Positions 15,905 to 26,700 of a stretch of 64,000 nt of DNA are shown here, in pieces (the stretch's first letter is position 1; every line of letters begins with the position of its first letter). Position numbers and translations under genes: made by a program. The notes below the pieces were generated by a model that was given only the letters and a program-made list of their open reading frames with translations, did not search any database and had not been told where the DNA came from. The stretch is from Rothia nasimurium. Lineage in GTDB: Bacteria; Actinomycetota; Actinomycetes; Actinomycetales; Micrococcaceae. The stretch is taken from the NCBI RefSeq assembly GCF_928391935.1, contig NZ_CAKMTD010000001.1:124001-188000 (forward strand), given 5' to 3'.

Positions 15905-17032
15905 TTAGCTGAAGAAAGAGAACCAGACGATACCCAGCACAACAAGCAACAGTAGGAGGGCTAGCACAAGCAGCGTAGCCTTACTGCGGGTTTTCTCAGC
16001 CTCAACAGCCTCTTTGCGGGCGTCTGCACGGGTGAGAGGGGTATGGGGGTTCTCCGACTCACCCTGGGTTTGGGGAGCCTTGCCACCGGCTGGGGCAGCC
16101 GGGTTGGTTGCCTCGGTGTTTTCCTCAGAACTATCAGAGTCTACCGTACTGGTGGCTGCCGGGGCTAGGGTCTGGTGAGCTTCATCAGTCACATCACCGG
16201 CGTCGAGGTCATCGAGGTTGAGGCCTTGGGCGTCCTTGGCCTGGACAGGTTCGGGCAGGGGCAGGACGGGCGCCGGGGTGCTCGGTGCAAACAGTTCGGT
16301 GACGGCTACGGGTTCGGGTTCTTCCAAGGTGGGCTTGGTGTCTTCAAGTTCGGGGTGGGCGGCCTTGTAGGCTGCGTCCTTCTCCTGGGCCCGGGCAATA
16401 ATGTCAGCGATAACTTCGGGGTTCTTCGCTTCCTGCTCTGCCGTGAGGGCTGCAGCTACCGTGCCCGGTTCGGGGGTTGATGATGTGCTGGTTGGAGCCT
16501 GCTGGGCGGCTTCTGGTGCCTCGGGGCCGTCAGATGTGGGGGGTAGCAGTACGAAGTCGTCTTCTGGGGCTGCTTCAACCAGGGTAATTGCCAGGTTGGC
16601 CTCGGGAGCCAGGTCAGCTGAAGGCTCAGGCTGGGTTCCCTGGATCTGGCTGTCGATGTCAGCCAGGGGGTCCTTCACGACAGTACGGGTCGATTCGTCG
16701 ACTTCGGTGGTGATCGATTCGGGATTTTCTGAGCTGATAGACCCCATGGCAGATAGGGCAGCTAAACTTTCGTCCGTTTCGCTTTCAGGGGGAACAGGTA
16801 AACCGTCTACATGGCCCATGTAGAGGGGGACTTCAGGGAGCTCTTCATCGCCCCTGCGGACGGCCCGGATGTAGTCGGCTACTTCAGCGTAGTAACGGGT
16901 CAGTCGGCGGGGTCCCATGGGACGGGTCGGCGGGGGAACCTCAATACCGTCTTCGGTAAGGTGCGGTTCGGTGAGGTAGGTTTGGTCTTGGTCGGCCGGG
17001 GTGCCGGTTACAGATTCGGGGGTGCTGGTCAC
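15905..17032 (-). CDS. acidic low-complexity protein with C-terminal membrane anchor
   Basis: This 375-residue protein sits between nadD and rsfS, as an anchored hypothetical protein often does in this family. Most of it is acidic and rich in Glu, Ala, Thr and Pro, with one ordered-looking stretch near the N-terminus (GPRRLTRYYAEVADYIRAVR). The C-terminus has a basic segment (RADARKEAVEAEKTRSK) followed by a single hydrophobic helix (LVLALLLLLVVLGIVWF), so the bulk should face the cytoplasm. The GTG at 17032, with GAGGA about 8 bases upstream, is the likely start; the frame is open to 17077. Function unknown. Confidence 0.75.
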   Translation of the reverse strand: MTSTPESVTGTPADQDQTYLTEPHLTEDGIEVPPPTRPMGPRRLTRYYAEVADYIRAVRRGDEELPEVPLYMGHVDGLPVPPESETDESLAALSAMGSISSENPESITTEVDESTRTVVKDPLADIDSQIQGTQPEPSADLAPEANLAITLVEAAPEDDFVLLPPTSDGPEAPEAAQQAPTSTSSTPEPGTVAAALTAEQEAKNPEVIADIIARAQEKDAAYKAAHPELEDTKPTLEEPEPVAVTELFAPSTPAPVLPLPEPVQAKDAQGLNLDDLDAGDVTDEAHQTLAPAATSTVDSDSSEENTEATNPAAPAGGKAPQTQGESENPHTPLTRADARKEAVEAEKTRSKATLLVLALLLLLVVLGIVWFSFFS

Positions 17033-17121
17033 AGGTTGTCCTCGGGGAATATCTAGGTATATGCATAATGCTATCAAGGGCGGCAGGCCTCTGTGGCTGA
17101 GTTTGTCCCCAGAAATTGTCC

Positions 17122-17811
17122 CTATTTAAGTACCGGTAGGCCTGCGCTGTAGCTGCCGTCGTAGCCGTCGTGATCGCGGTACAGATTGTATTTTTTGATG
17201 TATTGGACGACGCCGTCCGGCACCAGATACCAGACCGGAAGTTCATTGCGGGCGCGGTCGCGCACCGCCGTTGAGGAGATGGCCATGGCGGGAATTTCTA
17301 GGACGTGGACGCGGCCTGCAGCTTCTTCGGGTACTTCCAGTTCATGGCCGGGCCGGGTCACTGCTACGAAGGTCGCGAGGTCCCACATCTGGTCGGCGTC
17401 TTTCCAGGTGGTAATTTGGCTCATGGCGTCGGCGCCGGTGATGAAGAAGAGTTCTGCGTTGGGCCTTTGGGCTTTGAGGTCCCGGAGGGTGTCAATGGTG
17501 TAGGTTGGCCCGTCGCGGTCGACGTCTACGCGGCTGACGGTAAAGGTGGGGTTGGGTGCAGTTGCAATGACTGTCATGAGGAGCCGGTGTTCGGGGTCGG
17601 TCACCTTTTGGTTGGCTTTCTGCCAGGGGTTGCCGGTGGGGACGAAGACGACTTCATCCAGGCCCATGATGGCAGCTGCTTCGCTGGCGGCGACGAGGTG
17701 CCCGTGGTGGATGGGGTCGAAGGTGCCGCCCATGACTCCTAGCCTGGTGGTTGCGGTGTCGGGTTCGGGGATTCCAAGTTCTCGACGGATTTCTTGGGCT
17801 GGGCGAATCAC
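17122..17811 (-). CDS. nadD: nicotinate-nucleotide adenylyltransferase
   Basis: NadD joins nicotinate mononucleotide and ATP to form deamido-NAD in the NAD biosynthesis pathway. The motif [20 protein letters not shown] holds the nucleotidyltransferase GxFDPxHxGH signature, and [18 protein letters not shown] and ISSTAVRDR (the ISSTxxR motif) complete the active site. The GTG at 17811, with AGGAG just upstream, is favoured; another GTG at 17862 would add 17 residues rich in Pro and Ser. It lies within the conserved proA-nadD-rsfS order. Confidence 0.93.
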   Translation of the reverse strand: MIRPAQEIRRELGIPEPDTATTRLGVMGGTFDPIHHGHLVAASEAAAIMGLDEVVFVPTGNPWQKANQKVTDPEHRLLMTVIATAPNPTFTVSRVDVDRDGPTYTIDTLRDLKAQRPNAELFFITGADAMSQITTWKDADQMWDLATFVAVTRPGHELEVPEEAAGRVHVLEIPAMAISSTAVRDRARNELPVWYLVPDGVVQYIKKYNLYRDHDGYDGSYSAGLPVLK

Positions 17812-17904
17812 GGGACTCCTGGACGGTGTGGGTGGCTGGGGTACAGTTTCGGCGCGGCCCACCGCCTGAGGGGTGGAACCGCGCCGATGACGTGAGCTGG
17901 GTCT

Positions 17905-18156
17905 TTAGTGCTTGTGCTTGCTCTGGTAGTCGCGCAGGGCTTCAGCTTCTTCAGCTGAGAGGTGGTCACCTGCGTGGTCAGGACGGACGACGCCGCGGCC
18001 TGAGAAGGAGATGGTGATGAGGAAGAGGGCGCCAAAGAAGACGAAGCCAAAGATTGCGAACCACCAGGTCGGGATACCAAAGAGCTCGAGTGCGTGACCT
18101 TCTTCGGACGCTACCAAAGCTGCTGCCTGGGTTGCTGCAACAAGAGAGGAAATCAT
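17905..18156 (-). CDS. small single-helix membrane protein
   Basis: The 83-residue protein has an N-terminal amphipathic region, one strong membrane helix (WFAIFGFVFFGALFLITISF, about residues 32-51) and a charged C-terminus ending in a His/Lys tail (YQSKHKH). Proteins of this type are found next to nadD in related actinobacteria. The ATG at 18156, with AAAGGT upstream, is better than a TTG at 18171. I recognise no function. Confidence 0.7.
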   Translation of the reverse strand: MISSLVAATQAAALVASEEGHALELFGIPTWWFAIFGFVFFGALFLITISFSGRGVVRPDHAGDHLSAEEAEALRDYQSKHKH

Positions 18157-18296
18157 GTGTGTACCTTTCAAGGCGCAGGTGGTGTGTGGTTACCTGCGCG
18201 AATCAACAGTATGGGTTTATTACCATGCTACCGGGTTGTGCCACCAGTTGGGCAACATTACCCGGTAGCTGGTGGCGGGTTTTTTACCTTTTGGGG

Positions 18297-19568
18297 CTAG
18301 GAGCGGGTGTGCCAGTCGCCGCGCACAATCCACTTGGTGGTGGTGAGCTGTTCTAGGCCCATGGGGCCGCGGGCATGGAGCTTTTGGGTGGAGATACCCA
18401 CCTCGGCACCCAGGCCAAACTGGCCGCCGTCGGTGAATCGGGTGGAGGCGTTGATGTAGACGGCCGCCGAGTCGACGTCGCGGACGAACTTTTCGGCGTT
18501 GGTGATGTCGTTGGTCAGAATCGCCTCTGAGTGGCCGGTGGAGTATTGGCGGATGTGGGCGATGGCTTCTCGCACATCTGCGACGGTCTTGACGGCCAGG
18601 TCCAGTGATCCGTATTCAGTGGCCCAGTCTTCGTTGGTGGCAGGTACTGCCTGCACTCCGGCAGGGAGGAGGGCCCGGCTGGCCTCGTCAACATGCAGGG
18701 TCACACCGGCCTTGGCGAGAGCGGCGAGGACGGACGGGGCGGCAGGGGCTCCCTGGGCGATGAGGAGGGTCTCAACTGTGTTGCACGTGCCGGGACGCTG
18801 GGTCTTGGCATTGACCAAGATATCAGCGGATTTGGCGGGGTCGGCAGTCACGTCAAGGAAGATATGGCAGTTTCCTTCCCCGGTTTCGATGACAGGCACC
18901 CTGGAGTTCATGACAACCGATTGAATGAGGCTGTGGCCACCGCGTGGAATCAGAACATCAATGTGGCCCCGGGCCTGCATGAGGGCGTTGGCGCCGTCGC
19001 GGCCGAACTCGTCCACCGACTGCACCGAATCAATGGGCAGGCCGGTGGCGTGCAGGGCGTCACGAATAATACGCACAATCACCTGGTTACTCTTGGCAGC
19101 AGCCGAGCCACCCCGCAACATCACAGCGTTACCTGCCTTAATAGCCAGGCCAGCAATATCTACAGTCACATTGGGGCGGGCCTCGTAGATCGCCCCGATG
19201 ACGCCCATAGGGACTCGCACCTGCTGCATCCTCAAGCCATTGGGCAGGGTCGCGCCACGCACAACACCACCCACAGGGTCAGGAAGGGCGACGAGCTCCC
19301 GCAAGGCTGACGCCAACTCCCCCACCCGCGCCTGATTCAGGGCCAGTCGGTCAAGCATAGCCTCACTCATCCCCTTGTCCCGTTCACGGGCAAGATCAAG
19401 AGCGTTCTGCTCTACAATCACAGCAGCATGGGCCTCCAGGGAGTCAGCCACAGCAAGCAGGGCCCGATTCTTCCACTGGGTATCAGCCTTAGCCAGTCGA
19501 CGGGAGGCGATACGGGCGTCCACGGCCATATCGACAACCTGCCGCATCACGTCCTCAGGTACTGTCAT
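18297..19568 (-). CDS. proA: gamma-glutamyl phosphate reductase
   Basis: ProA reduces glutamyl-5-phosphate with NADPH to glutamate-5-semialdehyde, the second step of proline synthesis. The 423-residue protein has GVIGAIYEARPNVT, the catalytic cysteine in QRPGTCNTVETLL, and TEYGSLDLAVKTV with STRFTDGGQFGLGAEVGIST near the C-terminus, all standard. It lies 100 bp downstream of proB on the same strand, consistent with one operon. The ATG at 19568 is preferred to a GTG at 19580. Confidence 0.95.
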   Translation of the reverse strand: MTVPEDVMRQVVDMAVDARIASRRLAKADTQWKNRALLAVADSLEAHAAVIVEQNALDLARERDKGMSEAMLDRLALNQARVGELASALRELVALPDPVGGVVRGATLPNGLRMQQVRVPMGVIGAIYEARPNVTVDIAGLAIKAGNAVMLRGGSAAAKSNQVIVRIIRDALHATGLPIDSVQSVDEFGRDGANALMQARGHIDVLIPRGGHSLIQSVVMNSRVPVIETGEGNCHIFLDVTADPAKSADILVNAKTQRPGTCNTVETLLIAQGAPAAPSVLAALAKAGVTLHVDEASRALLPAGVQAVPATNEDWATEYGSLDLAVKTVADVREAIAHIRQYSTGHSEAILTNDITNAEKFVRDVDSAAVYINASTRFTDGGQFGLGAEVGISTQKLHARGPMGLEQLTTTKWIVRGDWHTRS

Positions 19569-19668
19569 CAAGTCACCCACAGGGTTCTCTCTTTCGTCGG
19601 TTGAATCCTAACCCCCATGCTACCGGCTTCACTTCCCGCTGTCTGTCTTGGGGGTGTAACAGTGTCTC

Positions 19669-20853
19669 TTAGAGGGTTACCAGGGCGATATTGTCGGCGT
19701 GGGCCACAGTACCGTCATAGGTATCCCCCATCTGGTCCTGAATCTGCTCGGTATGCAGACCCACCATCTGGGCGGTTTCCCCTGACGTGTAGGAGCTCAG
19801 GGCGTGGGCCAAGACAGTTCCAGTCTCATCCGCAATGGCCACAGGGCTACCACCGTCGAAAGTCCCCTTGACGGCCAGGACGCCTGCCGCAAGCAGGGAG
19901 CGACGGCGGCGCAGGGCAGCGGCAGCACCCGCATCGACCACGATAGTGCCCTCAATATCGGCAAGGTGCTCCAGCCAGAGGGTCTGGACGGGGCGGCGCT
20001 CGCCGGTGGCGTAGAACCAGGTGCCGACGTCCTCACCGGCAAAAGCAGCACGGGCATTGGCGGCGCTGGTAACCAAGGCCGGAATACCGGAGGCAGCGGC
20101 CACTTGGGCGGCCTTGACCTTGGTGACCATGCCGCCGGAGCCTACCCCGGCTGAGCCGATGGACCCGATACTCAAACCCTCTAGGTCGGCAACGTCCTTC
20201 ACGGAGCTAACCCGCTCCCCGCCCTCGTCGGGGTGGCGGGTATAGAGGGCGTCAACGTCCGACAGGAGCACCAGGGCGTCAGCCTTGACGGTGTGGGCCA
20301 CCAGGGCCGCGATTCGGTCGTTGTCCCCGAAACGGATTTCGCGGGTGGCAACGGCGTCGTTTTCGTTGATGATGGGCATAACGCCCAGGTCAAGCAGGCG
20401 CTCAAGCTGGCGGTGGGCATTCTGGTAGCGGTCGCGGGCCATGAGGTCTTCAGCGGTGAGCAGGACCTGGGAGACGGTCACCCCGTAACGGGTAAAGATG
20501 TCGGTGTAGCGGCTCATGAGCAGAGACTGGCCGACGGACGCTGCCGCCTGCTGGGTTGCCAAATCTTTAGGACGGCGTGACAAACCCAGCGGGGCCAGGC
20601 CGGCCGCAATGGCTCCCGAGGACACAAAGACGAGTTCTACATCGGGGTGCTGCCGCTTCTTCTTAGCCAGGACATCAGAAATGGTGGCGATAGCCAGTTC
20701 GTCCAGGGAGTTTTCAATGGAGGTCAGGGAGGATGAGCCCACCTTTACCACGATCCGCTTGGCCCTGGGCATGTCCGAGCGTTCCACGATGGGGCTGCGG
20801 CGGTGCTTGCCGCGTGATTCGGCACTGGCCTGGAAGGCGTCCTTCAAATCCAA
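19669..20853 (-). CDS. proB: glutamate 5-kinase
   Basis: ProB phosphorylates glutamate to glutamyl-5-phosphate and is normally feedback-inhibited by proline. RIVVKVGSSSLTS marks the amino-acid-kinase domain, FVSSGAIAAGLAPLG and IINENDAVAT follow, and a C-terminal PUA domain covers about the last 90 residues (EGTIVVDAGAAAALRRRRSL onward). The 394-residue form begins at a TTG with GGGAG 8 bases upstream; an internal ATG at 20772 would give a more usual N-terminus just before the kinase domain. The start is therefore uncertain. Confidence 0.93.
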   Translation of the reverse strand: MDLKDAFQASAESRGKHRRSPIVERSDMPRAKRIVVKVGSSSLTSIENSLDELAIATISDVLAKKKRQHPDVELVFVSSGAIAAGLAPLGLSRRPKDLATQQAAASVGQSLLMSRYTDIFTRYGVTVSQVLLTAEDLMARDRYQNAHRQLERLLDLGVMPIINENDAVATREIRFGDNDRIAALVAHTVKADALVLLSDVDALYTRHPDEGGERVSSVKDVADLEGLSIGSIGSAGVGSGGMVTKVKAAQVAAASGIPALVTSAANARAAFAGEDVGTWFYATGERRPVQTLWLEHLADIEGTIVVDAGAAAALRRRRSLLAAGVLAVKGTFDGGSPVAIADETGTVLAHALSSYTSGETAQMVGLHTEQIQDQMGDTYDGTVAHADNIALVTL

Positions 20854-20905
20854 TTCTTTAGCTCCCTTAAAGTATCAACTTTAGCTTCTATGAATATACA
20901 GCAGA

Positions 20906-20934
20906 GCCGCCCCGATCACGACACTCGGGGCGAC
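20906..20934 (-). terminator. hairpin downstream of obgE
   Basis: A 10-bp stem (GTCGCCCCGA against TCGGGGCGGC on the minus strand, with one G-U pair) and a 9-base loop lie between the obgE stop codon and proB. There is no T-run, so it may act as a weak terminator or an RNA-processing barrier. Confidence 0.45.
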
Positions 20935-20971
20935 TCCTTACACCAGGTGAGACGGCAGGTTCTCCCCTACC

Positions 20972-22588
20972 CTAGTTTTCCTCAGCTTCGTTCTCAGCCC
21001 GGCGGGCCGCCCGCTTCTCAGCCTTGGCAGCCTTAGCCTTGGCGGCGCGGGCCTCGTCGACGGACTCGGTCCAGACGCCAGCAATACGCTCGGCTTCCAG
21101 CTCGGCGCGGGCTTCAGCCTTGGCGTCCATACGCTCATGGAACTCAGCCTTACGCTGGGCACGGGTGGGGCGAATAATTTCTTCCAGACGGGCGTCGGTA
21201 CCACGCGGGGACGAGAGTAGCTCGGCACCGCCGACCATGGTGGGCTCCCAGTCAAAGACCACGGCGTCCACTTCTTCACCAATCACCACTGCGTCACCAG
21301 CCACAGCACCGGCCTTGAAGAGCTCGTCCTCAACGCCCAGGCGGTTGAGGCGGTCAGCCAGGTAGCCCACGGCTTCGTCGTTGTTGAAGTCGGTCTGCTT
21401 AATCCAGCGTTCAGGCTTTTCGCCGATGACACGGAAGAGGGGTTCCAGGTTGCGCTCCTCCTTGCGGATGATGAACTCCTGGCGCTTCTTGGAGCGGAAG
21501 CCCTTGGGCTTGACGATGACGGCGTCCTCGGCGGGGGCGTCCTTGGCCTTTTTACGGGCCTTCCGGTCTGCTTCTACCAGCTCTGCCATAGCAAAGATTA
21601 GCTGCTTGAGGCCCTCGTGGGAGGCGGTCGAAATTTCAAAGACGCGGAATCCCCGCTCTTCAAACATGGGGCGGACGAACTCGGCCAACTCGCGGGCCTC
21701 GGGTACATCAATCTTGTTGAGGACGATGATCTGCGGGCGCTCGTTGAGGGGCACGGTGACGCCGGCGGTGGGGTCTACCTCGTAGTTTTCCAGCTCGCCG
21801 CGAATCACGTCGAAGTCGCTGATGGGGTCGCGGTTGGGTTCCAGGGTGGCGCAGTCAATGACGTGCACCAGGGCGCTGGATCGCTCAACGTGGCGCAGGA
21901 AGCGGTGGCCCAGGCCCTTGCCGTCTGAGGCGCCCTCAATGAGGCCGGGTACGTCAGCAACCGTGTAGCGGGTATCGCCTGCCTGCACCACACCCAGGTT
22001 GGGAATCAGGGTGGTGAAGGGATAGTCAGCGATCTTGGGGCGGGCTGCTGAAATTGCTGCAATGAGGGAGGACTTACCGGCTGAGGGGTAGCCGACCAGG
22101 GCGATATCTGCAATGGACTTGAGTTCCAGCACGATGTCGCGGGTTGAGCCGGGAATGCCGAGCAGGGCGAAGCCGGGGGCCTTGCGCTTGGTGGAGGCTA
22201 GGGCTGCGTTACCCTTACCGCCGATTCCGCCCTCTGCCGCAACGAATTCGTCGCCAATACGCACCAGGTCAGCCAGCACGTTACCGTCGCGGTCCTTGAC
22301 TACGGTGCCCTGGGGAACAGGAAGAATGAGGTCCTGGCCGTTGAAGCCGTGGGACATATCCCCTCGGCCGATGTCGCCGTTGGGGGCGTGCTGGTGGGGG
22401 CTGTGGTGGTATTCCAGCAGGGTGGTGGTCTGGGCGTCCACCCGCAGGATGACGTTGCCACCATTGCCGCCGTTACCGCCGTTGGGGCCGCCGAGGGGCT
22501 TAAACTTTTCACGGCGAACCGAGACACAGCCGTGCCCGCCGTGCCCACCGGTAACGTGAAGCACCACGCGATCTACAAATTCTGCCAC
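20972..22588 (-). CDS. obgE: GTPase ObgE/CgtA
   Basis: Obg is an essential GTPase that binds the 50S subunit during late ribosome assembly. The 538-residue protein has the glycine-rich Obg fold ([16 protein letters not shown], then [10 protein letters not shown]) at residues 1-157, the G domain with [11 protein letters not shown] (G1), [10 protein letters not shown] (G3) and [14 protein letters not shown] (G4), and a C-terminal OCT domain (about residues 340-420). A charged tail of about 60 residues rich in Ala, Lys and Glu is an addition seen in actinobacteria. It follows rplU-rpmA, the nearly universal order. Confidence 0.96.
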   Translation of the reverse strand: MAEFVDRVVLHVTGGHGGHGCVSVRREKFKPLGGPNGGNGGNGGNVILRVDAQTTTLLEYHHSPHQHAPNGDIGRGDMSHGFNGQDLILPVPQGTVVKDRDGNVLADLVRIGDEFVAAEGGIGGKGNAALASTKRKAPGFALLGIPGSTRDIVLELKSIADIALVGYPSAGKSSLIAAISAARPKIADYPFTTLIPNLGVVQAGDTRYTVADVPGLIEGASDGKGLGHRFLRHVERSSALVHVIDCATLEPNRDPISDFDVIRGELENYEVDPTAGVTVPLNERPQIIVLNKIDVPEARELAEFVRPMFEERGFRVFEISTASHEGLKQLIFAMAELVEADRKARKKAKDAPAEDAVIVKPKGFRSKKRQEFIIRKEERNLEPLFRVIGEKPERWIKQTDFNNDEAVGYLADRLNRLGVEDELFKAGAVAGDAVVIGEEVDAVVFDWEPTMVGGAELLSSPRGTDARLEEIIRPTRAQRKAEFHERMDAKAEARAELEAERIAGVWTESVDEARAAKAKAAKAEKRAARRAENEAEEN

Positions 22589-22744
22589 AGCAAAAGCTCC
22601 TTAAGCTTGAAAAAATATCAGGTTCTAGTTTATCGGGGCCTCTCCCCAGATTCTGCTCGACCGGCCAACGAGAACGCTGGTAGGTTTAGCACAATCTGCC
22701 ACCCCTGTACCCTGCCTAGGGCAGGACGGCGGAAGAAAAGGAAA

Positions 22745-22777
22745 AGGGCGACCTCGGGTTCTTCCCGTGATCGCCCT
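22745..22777 (-). terminator. terminator between rpmA and obgE
   Basis: On the minus strand AGGGCGA and CGGG arms pair with CCCG and TCGCCCT around a short loop and are followed by TTTTCC. It sits 22 bases after the rpmA stop codon and would reduce, rather than abolish, transcription into obgE. Confidence 0.6.
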
Positions 22778-22798
22778 CTTCTGCGTGAGGTCTAAACC

Positions 22799-23056
22799 TT
22801 ACTCAGCTGCTGCAAGGATGTTGACAACCTTGCGGCCCTTGCGGGTACCGAATTCGACCTTACCTGCTGCCAGAGCGAACAGGGTGTCGTCGCCACCACG
22901 GCCTACGTTATTGCCGGGGTGGAAGTGGGTGCCACGCTGACGAACGAGGATTTCACCTGCGTTAACAGTCTCGCCGCCGTAGCGCTTAACACCGAGGTAC
23001 TGGGGGTTTGAGTCACGGCCGTTACGGGTGGAGCTTGCGCCCTTCTTATGTGCCAT
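22799..23056 (-). CDS. rpmA: ribosomal protein bL27
   Basis: The 85-residue protein starts [21 protein letters not shown], the conserved L27 N-terminus that reaches toward the peptidyl transferase centre, followed by [20 protein letters not shown]. Length and sequence are standard for a 50S protein. It is encoded 53 bases downstream of rplU. Confidence 0.97.
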   Translation of the reverse strand: MAHKKGASSTRNGRDSNPQYLGVKRYGGETVNAGEILVRQRGTHFHPGNNVGRGGDDTLFALAAGKVEFGTRKGRKVVNILAAAE

Positions 23057-23109
23057 TGATGCCTACCTTAGGTAAAAGAATGTTTTATGGTAACCAGTCG
23101 ACGCTTGTC

Positions 23110-23421
23110 TTAAGCGTTGATCGCGGTGATCTTGACGGTGGTCAGTTCGGCGCGGAAGCCCTGACGCTTCTTGTAGCCGGTCTTGTTCTTGTACTTCTGA
23201 ATTACGATCTTGGGACCGCGGAGGTCTTCGATCTTTTCTGCGGTGACCTTGGCTGAAGCCAGGGACTTTGCATCAACGGTGACCTTGTCGCCGTCAACCA
23301 GCATCAGCACGGGCAGCTCGATGGTGCTGCCGGGCTCGCCAGCGACGCGGTCAAGGGTAACCAGGTCTCCAACAGAGACCTTTTCCTGGCGGCCGCCAGC
23401 GCGAACAATTGCGTATGCCAC
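23110..23421 (-). CDS. rplU: ribosomal protein bL21
   Basis: The product has 103 residues and opens [18 protein letters not shown], with [14 protein letters not shown] and the C-terminal [18 protein letters not shown], all typical of bL21, which binds 23S rRNA in the 50S subunit. The GTG at 23421 gives the usual family length and N-terminus; a TTG at 23433 would add four residues. It is first in the rplU-rpmA-obgE cluster. Confidence 0.95.
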   Translation of the reverse strand: MAYAIVRAGGRQEKVSVGDLVTLDRVAGEPGSTIELPVLMLVDGDKVTVDAKSLASAKVTAEKIEDLRGPKIVIQKYKNKTGYKKRQGFRAELTTVKITAINA

Positions 23422-23433
23422 TTGGGAACTCAA

Positions 23434-23797
23434 TTCTATCTTGACGTCATTTTTAAGGGTTCACAGGGTGTTTGACTGAAATCTTGGAGCCGGGTTCACC
23501 GCAAGGTGGTGGCCCGGCACTGCTCAACACGGAGGTTGTGCGGCTTCAGGTTTTCGCTCTGTGAAGTGGTTTGGCCTCGCCACCGGTGGTGACCTGCCGA
23601 GTTGAGTCCACGCTAACGCTTGCTTGTGGAAACAACACCAGCTCACAATATTACGCTGTGGAGCCCGGTCGGGCAAGCAACAGGAGGCTGTGTGCTTAAC
23701 CCCTCACTCCCCTGACCTGGTCTGGCCGGGGTAAAGCCCAGGTGGGGGCGCCAGCCTGTGTGCTGGCGCCCCCACCTGGTTGCATCTAGCCTAGGGC
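23434..23797. other. rne-rplU intergenic region
   Basis: This 364-bp stretch between the rne stop codon and the rplU start holds the strong hairpin at 23739-23778 and, nearer rplU, the probable rplU promoter and leader. I see no gene in it and no riboswitch motif that I can recognise. Confidence 0.5.
23739..23778 (-). terminator. 17-bp perfect hairpin downstream of rne
   Basis: CAGGTGGGGGCGCCAGC at 23739-23755 pairs perfectly with GCTGGCGCCCCCACCTG at 23762-23778 around a 6-base loop. It lies 20 bases after the rne stop codon. The following T-run is short (CTTT), so termination efficiency is uncertain. Confidence 0.7.
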
Positions 23798-26700
23798 CTA
23801 GGCTGAGTGGCCCTCACGCTTAATATCTGCAGCGGAGACACCGACACCCAGCATGACGGGTGCGTCTGAGCTGGCCAGGTTGGGCTTGGTTACCTGCTCG
23901 ACGCTGGCTACAACAGAGCTACCACTAGCTGCCGTGACCTCTTCGGTGCGAACCTCGGTTGAACCGGCCCCGGAGCTGACCGCCCGACGGGAGCGGCGCT
24001 TCTTGCGGGGAGCTTCTAGGTATCCCGTCTCGGGAGCTGCAACCGGTGCTGCCTCAGGCTGGGCGGGTGCCTTCTTGCCGGGGGTCGCTACACCGGTCAC
24101 GGTGGGGTCCGCCTCAACGGAGATCGGCGCAACGTAGGTGACGTCGTTACTGGTTGCTCGACGCGACTTGCGTTCACGACGCTTGGGAGCGTCCGCAAAG
24201 TCCCGGTCACCCCGAGTAGAGCGACGATCTGAACGGTTAGACCGTTCTGCACCGTTGTTCGCTTCCCCATCCCGGTCGTATTCCCGTCCTGCCTTCTGGG
24301 AGGCGCGGGCCCGGGCTTCGCCGGCGCGGATGGCGTCCAGGCGGGAGGAGTTCTGGGTGAAACGAGAATCCACCTCGGGGTCTACGTCCAAGGAGGCGTC
24401 AGAGTTGGCTGAGAAATCGTTGACGGAGATGGTGTCACGACGCTTACCACCCCGGGTGCGCCCGCGGGTACGGGTACGGGCCTGGGTTGTCTCCTCTTGG
24501 TTGTCCTCGTCCTCAGAACGGGAGGATTCGGCGTCAAAGACGGCAGCTAGGGATTCGAGGGTGAAGGAGCCCTGCTCCCCCATGCTGTCCTCGTCCTGGT
24601 CGGCTTCGACTGCCGCAGGCAACTCGATGATTTCATCGCCGATGGTCAGCACCTGGTCGCTCTGGGGAGCGTCCAGGGGCTGGCCGGTTTCAAGGTCCAG
24701 CCCGGCCTCGGCCCGGCGGTTGCGCTTGCGGCGCTTGCGCTTGCGGGCAGACTTGGACTCGCCTTCTGGGGCGTCGTCCTCCTGCTGGGTGCTGGCAGCC
24801 ACAAGATTGGCCAGGGCAGCCCGACGGGATTCAGTCTTCTGCTCGTTTTCTTCGTCCACGTCCAGGGGAAGGTCGTGGCGGTGGTTGGCCTTCTGGTTGC
24901 GATAGCGTTTCCGGTCATCGCGTTCCACGCGGTGGATGAAATCTGACGCGCCACCAGAGCGGCCCTTGAGGGGCTGGTCGTGCACGAGGATGCCGCGTCC
25001 GGCGCAAGCTTCGCAGGGTTCTGAGAAGACTTCAAGCAGGCCGGTGCCCATGCGCTTGCGGGTCATCTGCACCAGGCCCAGGGAGGTCACTTCAGCAACC
25101 TGGTGCTTAGTGCGGTCGCGACCCAAGCACTCGACCAGGCGGCGCAGAACCAGTTCACGGTTGGATTCAAGCACCATATCAATGAAGTCAATGACGACGA
25201 TACCGCCAATGTCGCGCAGGCGCAGCTGGCGCACAATCTCTTCGGCAGCTTCGAGGTTGTTCTTGGTGACGGTTTCTTCCAGGTTGCCGCCGGAGCCGGT
25301 GAATTTGCCGGTGTTGACGTCCACCACGGTCATGGCTTCGGTACGGTCAATGACCAGGGAACCGCCGGAGGGCAGGTAGACCTTGCGGTCCAGGGCCTTG
25401 GCCAGCTGCTCTTCAATGCGGTAGTGATCAAAGAGGTCGTCGTCCTCTTCCCACTTCTTGAGGCGGTCCAGCAGGTCGGGGGCGACGTAGGTGACGTAGG
25501 CTTCAATGGAATCCCAGGCGTCGGCACCCTGCACCATCATGGAGGTGAAGTCTTCATTGAAGACATCGCGTACGGTCTTGATCGTGAGATCAGGTTCCTG
25601 GTAGAGCAGTTCGGGGGCCAGGACCTTGCGGGATTCGCTCTTGGCCTTGATTTCTTCCCACTGCACGCGCAGGCGGTTAATGTCGTTGCTCAGCTCTTCT
25701 TCGCTGGCGCCTTCAGCGGCGGTACGGACGATGACGCCTGCGTCCTCGGGGAGCTTGTCCTTGAGGATCTTCTTCAGGCGCATGCGCTCAACGTCGGGCA
25801 GCTTGCGGGAGATGCCAGTCATGGAGCCACCGGGTACGTAGACCAGGTAGCGACCGGGCAGGGAGACCTGGCTGGTCAGACGGGCGCCCTTGTGGCCGAC
25901 GGGGTCCTTGGTGACCTGCACCAGCACCGAGTCGCCTGCCTTGAGGGCGTTTTCAATCTTGCGGGGGGCGCCGTCTAGGCCGGTGACGTCCCAGTTCACT
26001 TCACCGGCGTAGAGCACGGCGTTGCGGCCGCGGCCGATATCAACGAAGGCAGCTTCCATGGAGGGCAGCACGTTCTGAACCTTGCCCAGGTAGACGTTGC
26101 CGATGAGGGAGTCCTGCTGGGTCTTAGAGACAAAGTGCTCGGCCAGTACGCCGTCTTCGAGCACGCCAATCTGGATGCGGTCGTCCTTCTGACGGACCAG
26201 CATCTGGCGGTCGACGGACTCCCGGCGGGCCAGGAACTCGGCTTCAGTAATGATCTGGCGGCGACGGCCGGTAGCGCGGGTTTCACGGCGACGGATTCGC
26301 TTGGCTTCCAGGCGGGTAGAGCCACGGACGCCGGTAACCCGGTTGGTGCCGTGAGAGTCAGACAGGCGGGGGGCGCGAACCTTAACAATGGTGTCCTCAG
26401 GATCACCCTCAGTACCGCCTTCGAATTCGAGGTCGGCGTCCCCACGGCGGCGACGACGACGGCGGTGGGAGGTGATTTCGGGGTCCAGGTCAGCGAGACG
26501 ACGCTCGCGCCGCTCAGCCTCTTCAGCCTCCCGGCGGGCCTGGATTTCGGCCTTGCGCTGGGCGGTGATAGCTTCAAGGTCGGGTGAGTAGAAGAGCAGG
26601 CTATTGGCGGTTGCTGCTGCAGCAATTTTTGCCAGTTCTTCTTCTTGGATTTCACGGAGGGTTTTCTGGGGCTCAGCAGGCTCTTCTTCTGCCTGCTCGC